Positions 15,116 through 23,793 of a stretch of DNA of 64,000 nt are shown piece by piece. The first letter of the stretch is position 1. Every line of letters starts with the position of its first letter. The position numbers and the translations under genes were made by a program. The notes beneath the pieces were generated by a model. It had not been told where the DNA came from, made no database searches, and saw nothing but the letters and a program-made list of their open reading frames with translations. The stretch covers positions 1-64,000 of the forward strand of contig JBAZMK010000001.1 in NCBI GenBank assembly GCA_041649755.1. Reading direction: 5' to 3'. This DNA is from JAGVXH01 sp041649755 (lineage in GTDB: Archaea > Nanobdellota > Nanobdellia > Pacearchaeales > GW2011-AR1).

Positions 15116-15913
15116 TTATTTCATTCCGTATTTTCTTTTTAGTCTTTCTATGTTGTCGTGCCGTGTTTTGTAATCTTGAGTGTTAATATAAGAAGGATTG
15201 TTCATGACATCTTCGTTTAACTGGTGTTCGGCACGCATTATTCTTGCTCTATTTTCTACATTCATTGATTCTTTTCTTTCTGAGTCTTTGATTTGTTTTC
15301 TCCAGTTTTGTATTGTCCCGTCAAGGGAAAACATTAAAAGTGCTGCAATTGCTGTGACAAGGTAGATATAACTTGCAAATCCTACAAGATTAAGCTGGTC
15401 AAGTCTAACATACCATAGACCCAAGAATATAACTGCAAAAAATATCCAGGATACTTTTCTTATTGGTGTTGAAAAATCTTTAACAAAAAGGAAAAAAAGT
15501 ATGAAAGGTAGTCCTGCAGTCATAGCTACACCCAGGGTTGAATAAGGAAGGAGTATACTTTGAACTACCTCGGTTTCTCCAATCCACCTAATAGATAAAA
15601 TAGAAACAGAAATCGCTACAATCCAAAGGGCCCATCTGTTCTTGTAGTCTTCAAAAAAAGGGAGTTTATCAAGAATGACCCAAACTAGAGAGAAAATTAT
15701 TAAAAGGAAAAGAACCCGCGCCATGAACCATTCGCTTGAAGAAGAATCGCCTACGAGAATTTCCAGAGGTTTTTCAATTACTTCGTATGCACCACTTATG
15801 ATTTCACTTAAACTTCTTGCGATTTCATTAACTGGGTCAGCACTGACATTTGGAATTATAGAAAATAAGAGAAATCCGAATAAGAAAATCATCATAACTC
15901 TTTTCAATTTCAT
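15116..15913 (-). CDS. Membrane protein of a paralogous cluster (copy 3)
   Basis: A 265-residue protein: signal peptide ending near VSADP, an amphipathic segment (EIARSLSEIISGAYEVIEKPL), then five or six helices and a basic helical tail (HDNIERLKRKYG). The pattern and the TEVVQSILLPYSTLGV loop match copy 2. The amphipathic external helix is shared too (QLIEIIEDVSYPLAASIF in copy 2). A TTTATAAATA box precedes the gene by about 28 bases. The trio may form a hetero-oligomeric membrane complex; that is inference. Confidence 0.68.
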   Translation of the reverse strand: MKLKRVMMIFLFGFLLFSIIPNVSADPVNEIARSLSEIISGAYEVIEKPLEILVGDSSSSEWFMARVLFLLIIFSLVWVILDKLPFFEDYKNRWALWIVAISVSILSIRWIGETEVVQSILLPYSTLGVAMTAGLPFILFFLFVKDFSTPIRKVSWIFFAVIFLGLWYVRLDQLNLVGFASYIYLVTAIAALLMFSLDGTIQNWRKQIKDSERKESMNVENRARIMRAEHQLNEDVMNNPSYINTQDYKTRHDNIERLKRKYGMK

Positions 15914-15948
15914 AGGAAATAAAGTTCTTAATTATTTATAAATATGTT

Positions 15949-16041
15949 GATGAATGTCTTGCTTAAGATAGTTTTTAGATATGTAGAGAAATCGCAAGAC
16001 CTAATTGCTCGCTTGGGTAGCCCAAGTTCAATATAAAATAT
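15949..16041 (-). repeat. tRNA-3'-associated element, tRNA-Tyr copy
   Basis: Directly 3' of tRNA-Tyr. In tRNA orientation it has an AT-rich spacer, TTGAAC, the hairpin CTTGGGCTACCCAAG (16012-16026), the constant motif GAGCAATTAGGTCTTG (15995-16010), about 30 bases, then CAAGACATTCATC (15952-15964). The right arm of the long hairpin is partly decayed, and no second copy of the tRNA 3' end follows. The CCCAAG of the palindrome equals the 5' side of this tRNA's T-arm region. Related elements follow tRNA-Glu and tRNA-Ile. Confidence 0.75.
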
Positions 16042-16180
16042 CCCGCCACCAAGAGTCGAACTTGGGCATCGCGGGTTCTGCAACCCTGATACGGGCTAAA
16101 ACGCTTTCATTCTTATGTGCAATAGCACCATGTCCAGCGCACTTCTACAGCCACGTGTTCTACCGTTGAACTATGGCGGG
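16041..16180 (-). tRNA. tRNA-Tyr (GTA) with an intron
   Basis: Acceptor CCCGCCA (16174-16180) pairs with TGGCGGG (16042-16048), discriminator A at 16041. D-arm GTTC/GAAC; T-arm CCAAG-TTCGACT-CTTGG. Anticodon stem CGTGG pairs with CCGCG (16070-16074), and the loop CTGTAG contains anticodon GTA at 16146-16148. C1:G72 plus A73 is the archaeal tRNA-Tyr identity. An intron of about 69 bases (roughly 16076-16144) sits after position 37; its 3' end TTGCAG can pair with CTGTAG, as in a bulge-helix-bulge substrate. CCA is not encoded. CTTTATAAAC lies about 30 bases upstream. Confidence 0.9.
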
Positions 16181-16214
16181 ATTTAATTTACTATGCAAAA
16201 TCGTTTATAAAGTT

Positions 16215-16691
16215 TTATATGAAATGTAAGGAGATTAGTTTTCCTATAAAATGAGATATTAATATGACTGCCGATGCTATGATTAAATGTTCAAAGATTA
16301 TCCATAAAGGCTTTTCTCCTTTTTGCTTTGCCAGAATGTAATTAAATATCACTAAAAGGATAAAACCCCAGATTATACTTGTTATGATGGAGTTTCTTAA
16401 GTTCATAAAAATGAAAGGGGAGACAAAAGTCATTGCTACGATTAGTTTTGTTAAAAGCGTTGCGAATGTTGCTTCCCAGACAGACCTTGAACCGTTTCTT
16501 TTACTTGATTCTTCTGATATGTGTATTCCTAAAGCGTCGCTGGAAGCGTCAGCAATCGCGATGGTTAAAATCCCCCCAATCACTACCCTCTTCAACCCTG
16601 TTCCAGAGTTAAGTCCCACAATAAGTCCTAGGGTTGTGATGATCCCAGAAGTCATCCCAAAACTTATTCCTTTTTTAAAAGACTCTTTCAT
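16215..16691 (-). CDS. VIT/CCC1-family iron or manganese transporter
   Basis: A 158-residue integral membrane protein with the VIT signature in its first two helices: GMTSGIITTLGLIVGL, then GGILTIAIADASSDALGIHISEES. The family exports or stores Fe2+ or Mn2+ across membranes as dimers. Five hydrophobic segments are visible. The length is short compared with about 220-250 residues in plant VIT or yeast CCC1, because the cytoplasmic metal-binding domain is missing; short archaeal forms are known. It lies just upstream of tRNA-Tyr on the same strand. Metal choice cannot be told from sequence. Confidence 0.82.
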   Translation of the reverse strand: MKESFKKGISFGMTSGIITTLGLIVGLNSGTGLKRVVIGGILTIAIADASSDALGIHISEESSKRNGSRSVWEATFATLLTKLIVAMTFVSPFIFMNLRNSIITSIIWGFILLVIFNYILAKQKGEKPLWIIFEHLIIASAVILISHFIGKLISLHFI

Positions 16692-16724
16692 AAGATTTTA
16701 ACGAATAGAGATTAATAAATTTAA

Positions 16725-18095
16725 TTATTTATTTTTACTTACCTGTTCGCTCATAAAGAAGACTTTTTTTGAAGTAACTTCATAAATTTCTCCATCTTTT
16801 TCAAATACGGCCATTGCCTCTGGAAGAGAGAATTTCCCAACGACTCCGACTTTTGAATAGACAATGTAGCTGAATATCCTTTCTTCTCCTTCATCTAAAT
16901 CTCCGAGTGTCCAATGAATTCTCCTGCTACTTACATCAACTTTGTTTGGTTTGCTTGTTCCAAACTTGTTATAAACTTTAACCATCGGCGGAACTTGGTC
17001 AATTAGAGTTACATTTTCAACATTGTTTTTTGCTTTTACTGAGATTTTTATTTTTAGTGCGAATTCATCATTTTTGGTTTTTACAGGGGAAACGGATTTT
17101 TTTACTTCAACTTTTGTTTTGGTATATTTTTTTACTCCGAAGTAAGCTACTACGAGGACGATTAAAATTACTAGGGGGATTAGATAGTTCGTTCTTACTC
17201 TTAGAGTGAATATTTCTCCAGGTTCAAATCTGTTTTTTATCCACTTGTATTTCACTGACAAACCTTCTCTTTCTACTAAATTTGGTTTAATATTAAAGGA
17301 AGTAAATAGCCTTGAGAGAATGTTTTTTTCAACAGTTATTTCAATATTTTCAACAGTGTTGCCCGCGTTTGTTTTTGTAATTATATAATTTTTTATCAAA
17401 ATACCAAATCGGTCTTCATCAGTAGATATACCTTTCTTTTCTCCTAAAAATAGTTTTCCTTCTATTTTGCTTTCGCCTTCAACCGTTTCAAAGATAGAGG
17501 TTATAATATAGTTTCCTGCTTTTGTTCTTTCTAAATCTTCTTTGTCTACGATGATTTTTATTTTATACTCTTCAAAAGGTTCAAGGTCAAATTCTTCTTT
17601 AATATCAGAAAATAAAAGAGAGGAAAATCTTCCTGATAGTTTGTTTAAAGAGATGTTTTCTTTATTTCTTATGTAAAAAATTATTTCTCCAGTTTCATAG
17701 TCAGCAGAACCGTTTATTATCTCTATTGCGTCTTCTAAATTTGTTAATTTAATAGTGAATTTTCTATCTATTTGTTCAACACCTCTTCGGTGCAGAGTAT
17801 AAGTAAAGGTGTAATATCCGTTTGTGTCTTTTAAATAATCGGTCGATTTTAGTGTGAATTCTTTAACTATTCCTCCACCTTCAATATTAAATATTTCTGA
17901 AGGGGTTATTGAAATATCTGAGAGGGTGTAAAGATTATAAGAACCTGTGGGGGCGTTTGTAATTGTTAAGGTTAGTTTAATTGGGGTGTCTAAATCTTTT
18001 ATTATTACATTGGTGTCATATTCCTCGCTGATGCTTATAGCTGAGGCAAGACCTAAAAGGAATATCGTGAAAAATACAAATGATAGTTTTTTCAT
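16725..18095 (-). CDS. Membrane-anchored surface protein with C-terminal DUF11-like domain
   Basis: A 456-residue protein starting MKKLSFVFFTIFLLGLASA, a clear signal peptide. The external part (about 20-305) is beta-rich, like NEW3/COG1361-type sandwich domains. One membrane helix follows (LIPLVILIVLVVAYFGVKKY, about 308-328), and a C-terminal domain (NVTLIDQVPPMVKV ... HWTLGDLDEGEERIFSYIVYSKV) resembles DUF11-like adhesin modules. An in-frame ATG 25 codons upstream is rejected because a TTTATAAA box at 18117-18124 is centred 25.5 bases before the ATG at 18095. If the signal is cleaved, the DUF11-like part would be cytoplasmic, which is unusual. Confidence 0.65.
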   Translation of the reverse strand: MKKLSFVFFTIFLLGLASAISISEEYDTNVIIKDLDTPIKLTLTITNAPTGSYNLYTLSDISITPSEIFNIEGGGIVKEFTLKSTDYLKDTNGYYTFTYTLHRRGVEQIDRKFTIKLTNLEDAIEIINGSADYETGEIIFYIRNKENISLNKLSGRFSSLLFSDIKEEFDLEPFEEYKIKIIVDKEDLERTKAGNYIITSIFETVEGESKIEGKLFLGEKKGISTDEDRFGILIKNYIITKTNAGNTVENIEITVEKNILSRLFTSFNIKPNLVEREGLSVKYKWIKNRFEPGEIFTLRVRTNYLIPLVILIVLVVAYFGVKKYTKTKVEVKKSVSPVKTKNDEFALKIKISVKAKNNVENVTLIDQVPPMVKVYNKFGTSKPNKVDVSSRRIHWTLGDLDEGEERIFSYIVYSKVGVVGKFSLPEAMAVFEKDGEIYEVTSKKVFFMSEQVSKNK

Positions 18096-18116
18096 TATAG
18101 AAGGGGGTATAGGGAT

Positions 18117-18124
18117 TTTATAAA
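18117..18124 (-). promoter_or_regulatory. TATA box of the surface-protein gene at 16725-18095
   Basis: TTTATAAA centred 25.5 bases before the ATG at 18095. It fixes the start and implies a leaderless mRNA. Confidence 0.55.
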
Positions 18125-18233
18125 GATTATTGTAGTGTTTTTTCAGAAAATAAGGGATTTTAGCAACCAAAAAACTTTTAAATGGCTTTTTCTATTAAAT
18201 ATTAGAAATTCTAGGAATTTTAAGAGTTGTAAG

Positions 18234-18896
18234 ATGGACGAAGATTTGAAAAAAAATATATTAAAGAGCGGAACTAGTTTAGTCGGAATAGTTTGTAGAG
18301 ATGGAATTGTGATGGCTGGTGACAGAAAAGTGACCGCTGGAGGAAGTCTTGTTGTTAATAAGAATTTTTCTAAAGTAAATCCTTTGAATGATTATTTGGT
18401 AATTTCTTGGACAGGAGGAGTAGCGGACGCGATGATTCTTACAAAACTTCTTTCTGCCCAGTTAAGAATAAAAGAATTGAGAGATAAAAAAAGACCCACG
18501 GTTAAAGAATCAGCTAATTTAGCTGCGAGAATGGCTTATCAGAATATAAGACAACCTTCAATGATTCCTTTTATTGCTGGAACGATGATAGGTGGTTTTA
18601 ATGAGGACGGAACGACAGAATTATATTCAATTGAGCCTTCTGGAAGTGCTATGAAAGTAGAAGATTATGATGCTAACTTTTCTTCAGGGATGCCCTATAT
18701 TCTCGGTTTGCTTGAAAGACAATATAAAAAAGACATAACTGTTGAAGAAGGAAAAGAACTCGCGATTGAGGCAATAAAGTCTTCTTCTCAAAGAGACACT
18801 GCGTCAGGTCATGGGGTTGACGTTTATACAATAACAAAAGATGGTATTAAACAAGTTGCAAAGCAGTTTGTTGAATCAGTCTATAAAGAAGAGTAA
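18234..18896 (+). CDS. psmB: Proteasome subunit beta
   Basis: Catalytic subunit of the archaeal 20S proteasome core, 220 residues with a 13-residue propeptide ending in KSG before T14, which becomes the N-terminal nucleophile Thr1. Mature residues include D17 (AGDRKV), a lysine at the Lys33 position with a one-residue shift, and the SSSQRDTASGHGVDVYTI segment containing the SGxGxD signature. In-frame sequence extends upstream to 18135, but the ATG at 18234 gives the usual short propeptide. A CTTTTAAATGG box lies further upstream. The downstream fttA gene follows eight bases after the stop. Confidence 0.95.
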   Translation: MDEDLKKNILKSGTSLVGIVCRDGIVMAGDRKVTAGGSLVVNKNFSKVNPLNDYLVISWTGGVADAMILTKLLSAQLRIKELRDKKRPTVKESANLAARMAYQNIRQPSMIPFIAGTMIGGFNEDGTTELYSIEPSGSAMKVEDYDANFSSGMPYILGLLERQYKKDITVEEGKELAIEAIKSSSQRDTASGHGVDVYTITKDGIKQVAKQFVESVYKEE

Positions 18897-18904
18897 TAAT
18901 AGCG

Positions 18905-20794
18905 ATGGCAGATATCTTAAAAACAATTGAAAGCAGGTTACCTTCGGGTGTAGTGAGTTCTACAATTTATGAAGGTGCAAATATTGTAGTGTATACTTCA
19001 GATGTGAATTTCTTTAAAGAAGGAGATTCTGAGATAAAAGAAGTAGTAAATAGTATAAAAAAGAGGGTGGAACTTAGGGCGGATAAGGGTCTGTTAATGC
19101 CACAAGAGGGAGCAGAAAAGGTTATTCGTGAAATTCTTCCTGAAGAGGCGGAATTGACCCAGATAATTTTTGACCCACAGAGAAGTGTTTTGATTATTGA
19201 GACAAAGAGACCTGGGCTTGCTATCGGTAAGGCGGGGTCTTTACTTAGGGAAATAAAACTTAGGACTCTTTGGACTCCACAGGTTCAGAGGTCAGCAGCA
19301 ATAAAATCAAAGATAACCGACAAAATAAGGGAGGTTCTTTATCAGGATAATTCTTATAGAAAGAAGTTTTTGAACTCAATTGGAGAGAAAATTTACAAAG
19401 AGTGGAATCCAGATAAGATGGAAGAATGGGTTCGGCTGACGGTTTTGGGTGGCGGTAGACAAGTAGGTAGAAGTTGTTTTTTACTTCAGACTCCTATTTC
19501 AAAGGTTTTAATTGATTGTGGAATTGACGTTTCTTCTGCTGGGAAAGATAAATATCCTTATTTAGAGGCTCCTGAACTTGATTTGTCAACCGTGGACGCT
19601 ATTATTCTTTCTCACGCACATCTTGACCATTCTGGGCTTATACCTTATCTATATAAGATGGGTTATAAAGGTCCTGTTTATATGACTGCTCCGACAAGAG
19701 ATATTTCCGCATTAATGGCTTTGGACTTCATAGGTGTTGCTTATAAACAGGCGACGGCACCACTTTTTAAGTCATCTGATGTTCGTAATATGGTTAAACA
19801 TTCAATTACTTTAAATTACAATGAAGTTACGGATATAACTCCAGATATAAGGATTACGTTTTATAATGCAGGTCATACACTTGGTTCTTCTATGGTTCAT
19901 TTTAACATTGGAAACGGGCTTCATAATTATCTTTATACAGGAGACATTAAGTTTGGCAAATCAAGGTCCTTGGAGGCGAGTTCAACTTATTTTCCAAGAC
20001 TTGAAACTATTCAGATAGAGTCTACTTATGGTGGTAAAGACAATAATTATCCTAAAAGGAAAGATTCTGAACAGGATCTTCTTAATTTTATTAACGAAGT
20101 TATCGGGAAAGGGGGCAAGGTTTTGCTTCCGGAATTAGGGACTGGTCACGCACAGGAAAAAATGCTTTTGCTTGAAGAGTCAATGAGAATTGGACGTATT
20201 CCTGCCGTTCCAGTTTATGTTGACGGTATGATTTGGGATATTAATGCAGTTCACACAGCTTATCCCGACTTTTTAGCGAATGGTATTCGTTCAATGATTT
20301 TTGCTGATAAGAATCCTTTTACTTCAGAGATTTTTAAACAGGTTGGTTCCTCACAGGAGAGAAGGCAGGTAATTGAGGGAGGTCCCTGTATTATTCTTGC
20401 GACTTCTGGTATGCTTGTTGGAGGTGCTTCTGTAGAATATTTAAGAGAGTTTGCAGATAATCCTAATAATGGGCTTTGTCTTTCTTGTTATCAACCTGCG
20501 GGCGGACTCGGTAGGCAACTTCAGGAGGGACTTAAAGAGGCAACTTTTAATGTTGATGGGAAAGAAGAGGTAGTTCCTATAAAATTAAAGTTCTTGTCAA
20601 TTGAGGGGTTTTCAGGGCATTCTTCAAGAAATGAACTTATGGCTTTTATGAGTCATATTAATCCTAAGCCCCGAAAGGTTATAATTAATCACGGGGAACA
20701 ATCTCGCGCACTTGACCTTGCATCAAGCATCTATAAGTCACAGAGGATTGAGACTGTTGTGCCTAAGAATCTTGAAACGGTTAGGTTAAGGTAA
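18905..20794 (+). CDS. fttA: aCPSF1/FttA transcription termination endonuclease
   Basis: Archaeal cleavage and polyadenylation specificity factor homologue that cuts nascent RNA after U-rich tracts and terminates transcription. All 629 residues of the usual architecture are present. Two N-terminal KH domains (about 1-145) include IGKAGSLLREIK. The metallo-beta-lactamase core has SHAHLDHSG (metal ligands 237-242) and GHTLGSSMVHF, followed by the inserted beta-CASP domain and a C-terminal GFSGHSSRNELM and NHGEQS. It is adjacent to the proteasome beta gene. Because most messages here look leaderless, precise termination by this enzyme would matter for closely packed genes. Confidence 0.95.
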   Translation: MADILKTIESRLPSGVVSSTIYEGANIVVYTSDVNFFKEGDSEIKEVVNSIKKRVELRADKGLLMPQEGAEKVIREILPEEAELTQIIFDPQRSVLIIETKRPGLAIGKAGSLLREIKLRTLWTPQVQRSAAIKSKITDKIREVLYQDNSYRKKFLNSIGEKIYKEWNPDKMEEWVRLTVLGGGRQVGRSCFLLQTPISKVLIDCGIDVSSAGKDKYPYLEAPELDLSTVDAIILSHAHLDHSGLIPYLYKMGYKGPVYMTAPTRDISALMALDFIGVAYKQATAPLFKSSDVRNMVKHSITLNYNEVTDITPDIRITFYNAGHTLGSSMVHFNIGNGLHNYLYTGDIKFGKSRSLEASSTYFPRLETIQIESTYGGKDNNYPKRKDSEQDLLNFINEVIGKGGKVLLPELGTGHAQEKMLLLEESMRIGRIPAVPVYVDGMIWDINAVHTAYPDFLANGIRSMIFADKNPFTSEIFKQVGSSQERRQVIEGGPCIILATSGMLVGGASVEYLREFADNPNNGLCLSCYQPAGGLGRQLQEGLKEATFNVDGKEEVVPIKLKFLSIEGFSGHSSRNELMAFMSHINPKPRKVIINHGEQSRALDLASSIYKSQRIETVVPKNLETVRLR

Positions 20795-20838
20795 ACCTTA
20801 CATTTAAAAATGTCTTTATTTATTTAGTTTAAAGGGAT

Positions 20839-21792
20839 ATGAAACATAAAATTTCGGTAACTATTTTGCTTATTGCGATGTTCTTAGTGACGCAGTTTAT
20901 AGGTCTTCTTGTTGTAAACTCTTATTTTCCTGTAACTCAGACAATTGTTGACCCGTCTACCGGAGAGGCAAGAGAAATAGAAGTGGAAAATCCTCTGCCT
21001 TTTGGTTTGGAAAATCGGGAAAATTCTCCGAATTTTCTTTCAATCGTTTTTTCTTTTGTTTTGGCAGTTGCACTTGTATTTTTTCTTATGAAATATAGGT
21101 GGAAGAAAGTAATAAAAGTCTGGTTTTTTCTTGTCGTCATTATCGCTTTAAGTATTTCTTTGAATGCTGTTTTGAAGAATTTTTTAGTTTATGCTTCGGT
21201 AATTTCGTTAGTTGTCGCTTTTCCTCTGGCTTTCTTTAAAGTTTTCAGGCCGAGTTATATAGTCCACAATGCGACGGAACTTTTTATTTATCCTGGAATT
21301 GCGGCGGTTTTCGTGACTTTGCTTACCCCTTTTTCAGCTCTTCTCGTCCTTGTTTTAATTTCAATTTATGATATGTGGGCTGTCTGGAAGTCGGGAATAA
21401 TGCAAAAGATGGCAAAGTTTCAAATGGAAGAAATAAAAGTTTTCGGAGGCTTGTTGATTCCTTCTCTTTCAAATAAAGATAGAAATGAGATTAAGATTGT
21501 AAAACAAAAATATAGGAATAAAGAAATTCCGAAGAAATATAAAAAGAGAAAGTATAAAGTTAATCTGGCTATTTTAGGTGGGGGGGATATTATCTTTCCG
21601 ATAATTGCTTCGGGAGTTTTTCTTAAGTTCTTTGGGATAATTCCTGCGCTTTTTGTTACTTTCGGGGCTTTGGCAGGGCTTATTTATTTGTTTAGTATTA
21701 CTGAGAAAGGAAAATCTTATCCTGCGATGCCCTATATTTCGGCAGGGATATTTATTGGTGTTTTGTTAGCGTTAGTTTTTCGCTTTATTTAA
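20839..21792 (+). CDS. Presenilin-type intramembrane aspartyl protease
   Basis: A 317-residue multi-pass protein of family A22 (presenilin/signal peptide peptidase, archaeal PSH). The two catalytic aspartates lie in membrane helices: ISIYDMW (D178) and LGGGDIIFP (D250), the second in the GxGD motif. A PAMP sequence (295-298) replaces the usual PAL motif. About nine hydrophobic segments are visible, with a long charged cytoplasmic loop between the aspartates. It should cleave single-pass membrane helices, such as signal-peptide remnants. The signal peptidase gene close by on the opposite strand is a fitting neighbour. Confidence 0.87.
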   Translation: MKHKISVTILLIAMFLVTQFIGLLVVNSYFPVTQTIVDPSTGEAREIEVENPLPFGLENRENSPNFLSIVFSFVLAVALVFFLMKYRWKKVIKVWFFLVVIIALSISLNAVLKNFLVYASVISLVVAFPLAFFKVFRPSYIVHNATELFIYPGIAAVFVTLLTPFSALLVLVLISIYDMWAVWKSGIMQKMAKFQMEEIKVFGGLLIPSLSNKDRNEIKIVKQKYRNKEIPKKYKKRKYKVNLAILGGGDIIFPIIASGVFLKFFGIIPALFVTFGALAGLIYLFSITEKGKSYPAMPYISAGIFIGVLLALVFRFI

Positions 21793-22193
21793 ATCAGACG
21801 GGCAATTCCTTTTAATGAATTGAATACATTTCTTCCTTCGTTAAAGAGATATTCGTATCTTTGGCATTCGTAATCCTGATGAAAACTTCTTGCATTCCAA
21901 ATAGCCATTGCAGGAATAGCGCATATATCACAATAGTCAACTAAACCTCTTTTCTCTTGCTCTGGATACCATCTAAGATTATCCGAATTAAATGCAAATA
22001 TAGAGCTTTGGTCTTTTCTATAACTAATTCCTTTTTTTAAGTTAGGAATTTTAAGACCTTCAAAACCTGAGTATAAAAAATTTCTTCCAAATAATCTTTG
22101 TTTTTTTAATGCTCTAATTATAATAGATAATTCATCCATTCTTTCAACGTAGGAATTAACTTCTCTTAAGTCTATATCAAATTCTTTTACCAT
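21789..22193 (-). CDS. Hypothetical protein downstream of signal peptidase
   Basis: A soluble 134-residue protein with no signal peptide or membrane helix. It contains DYCDICAIP, a possible partial metal site with only two close cysteines, and many aromatic residues. No family recognised. Its start overlaps the end of the signal peptidase gene by seven bases, so the two are almost surely co-transcribed. Its end overlaps the convergent presenilin-type gene by four bases. Confidence 0.55.
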   Translation of the reverse strand: MVKEFDIDLREVNSYVERMDELSIIIRALKKQRLFGRNFLYSGFEGLKIPNLKKGISYRKDQSSIFAFNSDNLRWYPEQEKRGLVDYCDICAIPAMAIWNARSFHQDYECQRYEYLFNEGRNVFNSLKGIARLI

Positions 22194-22660
22194 AAGACAC
22201 CTATTGTGATATATTCTACGTCTTCAAATCTCACTTTACCGTCGTTTAGTTGATTGTTATCCCCTTTTGTTAAAAAATATACTCCTTTTTCGTCAATTCC
22301 TTTTTCGATGACCCTGTGGACGATTAGCTTACCTGATGACCTGAAACTGATGATATCTCCTACCTGAATGTCAGAGGGACTTTTTGGAACGATTTTTATT
22401 CCGTTTGTATTTTCATCTAGAAATGGTTTCATACTTCCAGTGTCAGCGTAGTTTGATATTGTAATATTCGGAATTTTTAAGACTATTTTGTCGTTGTAGA
22501 CAAGGATGTCATCGTTAGTTATTCTATTTGAAGGTGAGAGGTTTTCTTTTATCGTGAGTCCTGTCAAAGGAATGTTAAGGTTTAAGATAGAGAATATGTA
22601 AAATAAAAGGACGCAACTAATGAAACCTGCCGAAAATACTAAGGTATACTTTAAGTTCAT
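22187..22660 (-). CDS. Signal peptidase I, archaeal/ER type
   Basis: S26B-type membrane protease that removes signal peptides. An N-terminal membrane helix (about 8-34) is followed by the catalytic region: serine in DTGSMKP (S76) and histidine in KLIVHRV (H115), where bacteria have lysine. Box D and E aspartates are represented by GVYFLTKGDNNQLNDG. The protein is 157 residues, on the short side but with all core boxes. It has no second C-terminal helix. Many secreted proteins in the window carry signal peptides it could process. TATTAAATAG lies about 30 bases before the ATG. Confidence 0.88.
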   Translation of the reverse strand: MNLKYTLVFSAGFISCVLLFYIFSILNLNIPLTGLTIKENLSPSNRITNDDILVYNDKIVLKIPNITISNYADTGSMKPFLDENTNGIKIVPKSPSDIQVGDIISFRSSGKLIVHRVIEKGIDEKGVYFLTKGDNNQLNDGKVRFEDVEYITIGVLW

Positions 22661-22774
22661 ATATTTTTATTGAGGTATACTATTTAATATTTTCTATTGT
22701 AACCCCCACGCAAAGACAACACATAGAAAGGTTTATAAATAGTTTTTTCCCTGTATAGTAATAAAGGAATTAAA

Positions 22775-23017
22775 ATGGCATCTGGGATCGAAATAAAATT
22801 AAGGGGTCACAAAGGGAGTATAGGAGATATAGCTGAAGCAGTAAAAGATGGGGTGAATTATATTAGTTGTGTTACCGACGGAGAACTTATTAATTTTGAT
22901 AGGGGTTCTCCTAATCCGAGAGAGATTCATCAAATTTATAGGGTTCTTAGAGAAGGAGGTTATAAAGTAACAAAGGTTTCACTAGAGGTAGAAAAAGTAA
23001 ACGATGGCGATAACTAA
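22775..23017 (+). CDS. Small hypothetical protein upstream of TrmB-like regulator
   Basis: An 80-residue acidic protein of mixed alpha/beta pattern (GIEIKLRGHKGSIGDIAEAV ...), with no cysteine pairs or membrane segments. No family recognised. A TTTATAAATA box lies within 40 bases upstream, and TAAAGGAATTAAA before the ATG may act as a weak Shine-Dalgarno site. The last 14 bases overlap the next gene, so translation of the two is probably coupled. It may be a partner or effector of the regulator. Confidence 0.6.
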   Translation: MASGIEIKLRGHKGSIGDIAEAVKDGVNYISCVTDGELINFDRGSPNPREIHQIYRVLREGGYKVTKVSLEVEKVNDGDN

Positions 23018-23789
23018 ACCAGAATTAATAAGGAAATTGAAAGGATATTTTGATTTGAATATTTATGAAACTAAAGTTTGGCTGGCTTTGCTTTCTAAGG
23101 GAGTTTCTTCGGCTGGCGAGATTGCGGAACTTTCCGAAGTTCCTAGGTCTAGAACTTACGATGTTTTAGAATCTCTAGAAAAGAGAGGTTTTGTTATTCA
23201 GAAACTTGGAAAGCCGGTGAAATATTTAGCAGTAAAACCTGAAATTGTAATTGAGAAACTCAAGAATAATACTGTCAAATATGCTGAAGAGAGAATAAGT
23301 GTCTTATCTAATTTGAAGGAGACCAAAGAGTATCAGGAGTTGAACGAACTTCACAAGATTGGAATTGAGCCTATAAAGAACCACGAGCTTTCTACTTCAA
23401 TTAAAGGAAGGTCAAATCTTTATACTCAGATGAGAAATGTAATGGAAAGCGCTGAGAAATCTGTTTATGTTGTGTCTTCATCTTACGAACTTAATTCTAA
23501 GTTTAAAATGTTTAAAGAAGTTTTTGACAAGTTGAAGAAAAGACGAGTTGACGTTAAGGTTATGGTTTCAGACGATGTTGAAGAAGCCGAGAAACTTTCA
23601 AAAAAGTTGGGTGTTGTAGTTAGGTCAAAGCGGATAAACTCCAGATTTGTTATTGCTGACAGAACAGAATTGATTTTTACAATAAAGCCGACAAATGTTC
23701 ACGAAGATTTTGATTATGGGGTCTGGATAAATTCTCCTTATTTTGCGAATTCACTTTGTTATATGTTTGAACTTGCGTGGGATAAATGA
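23004..23789 (+). CDS. TrmB-family transcription regulator
   Basis: A 261-residue protein with an N-terminal winged helix (about 1-90; LNIYETKVWLALLSKG and SEVPRSRTYDVLESLEKRGF are the helix-turn-helix core) and a C-terminal phospholipase D-like TrmB effector domain (about 125-261; AEKSVYVVSSSYEL and VDVKVMVSDD). TrmB proteins regulate sugar transport and metabolism in euryarchaea, but many paralogues have other ligands. It overlaps the preceding small gene and ends next to the convergent giant surface-protein gene. The target is unknown. Confidence 0.85.
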   Translation: MAITKPELIRKLKGYFDLNIYETKVWLALLSKGVSSAGEIAELSEVPRSRTYDVLESLEKRGFVIQKLGKPVKYLAVKPEIVIEKLKNNTVKYAEERISVLSNLKETKEYQELNELHKIGIEPIKNHELSTSIKGRSNLYTQMRNVMESAEKSVYVVSSSYELNSKFKMFKEVFDKLKKRRVDVKVMVSDDVEEAEKLSKKLGVVVRSKRINSRFVIADRTELIFTIKPTNVHEDFDYGVWINSPYFANSLCYMFELAWDK

Positions 23790-23793
23790 TTTC

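Noticed and set aside
16041..16180. tRNA-Cys (GCA) from the TTGCAGA loop
   Set aside because: That stretch gives only a six-base loop and lies in the intron. The CGTGG/CCGCG stem with GTA and the C1:G72 pair fit tRNA-Tyr.
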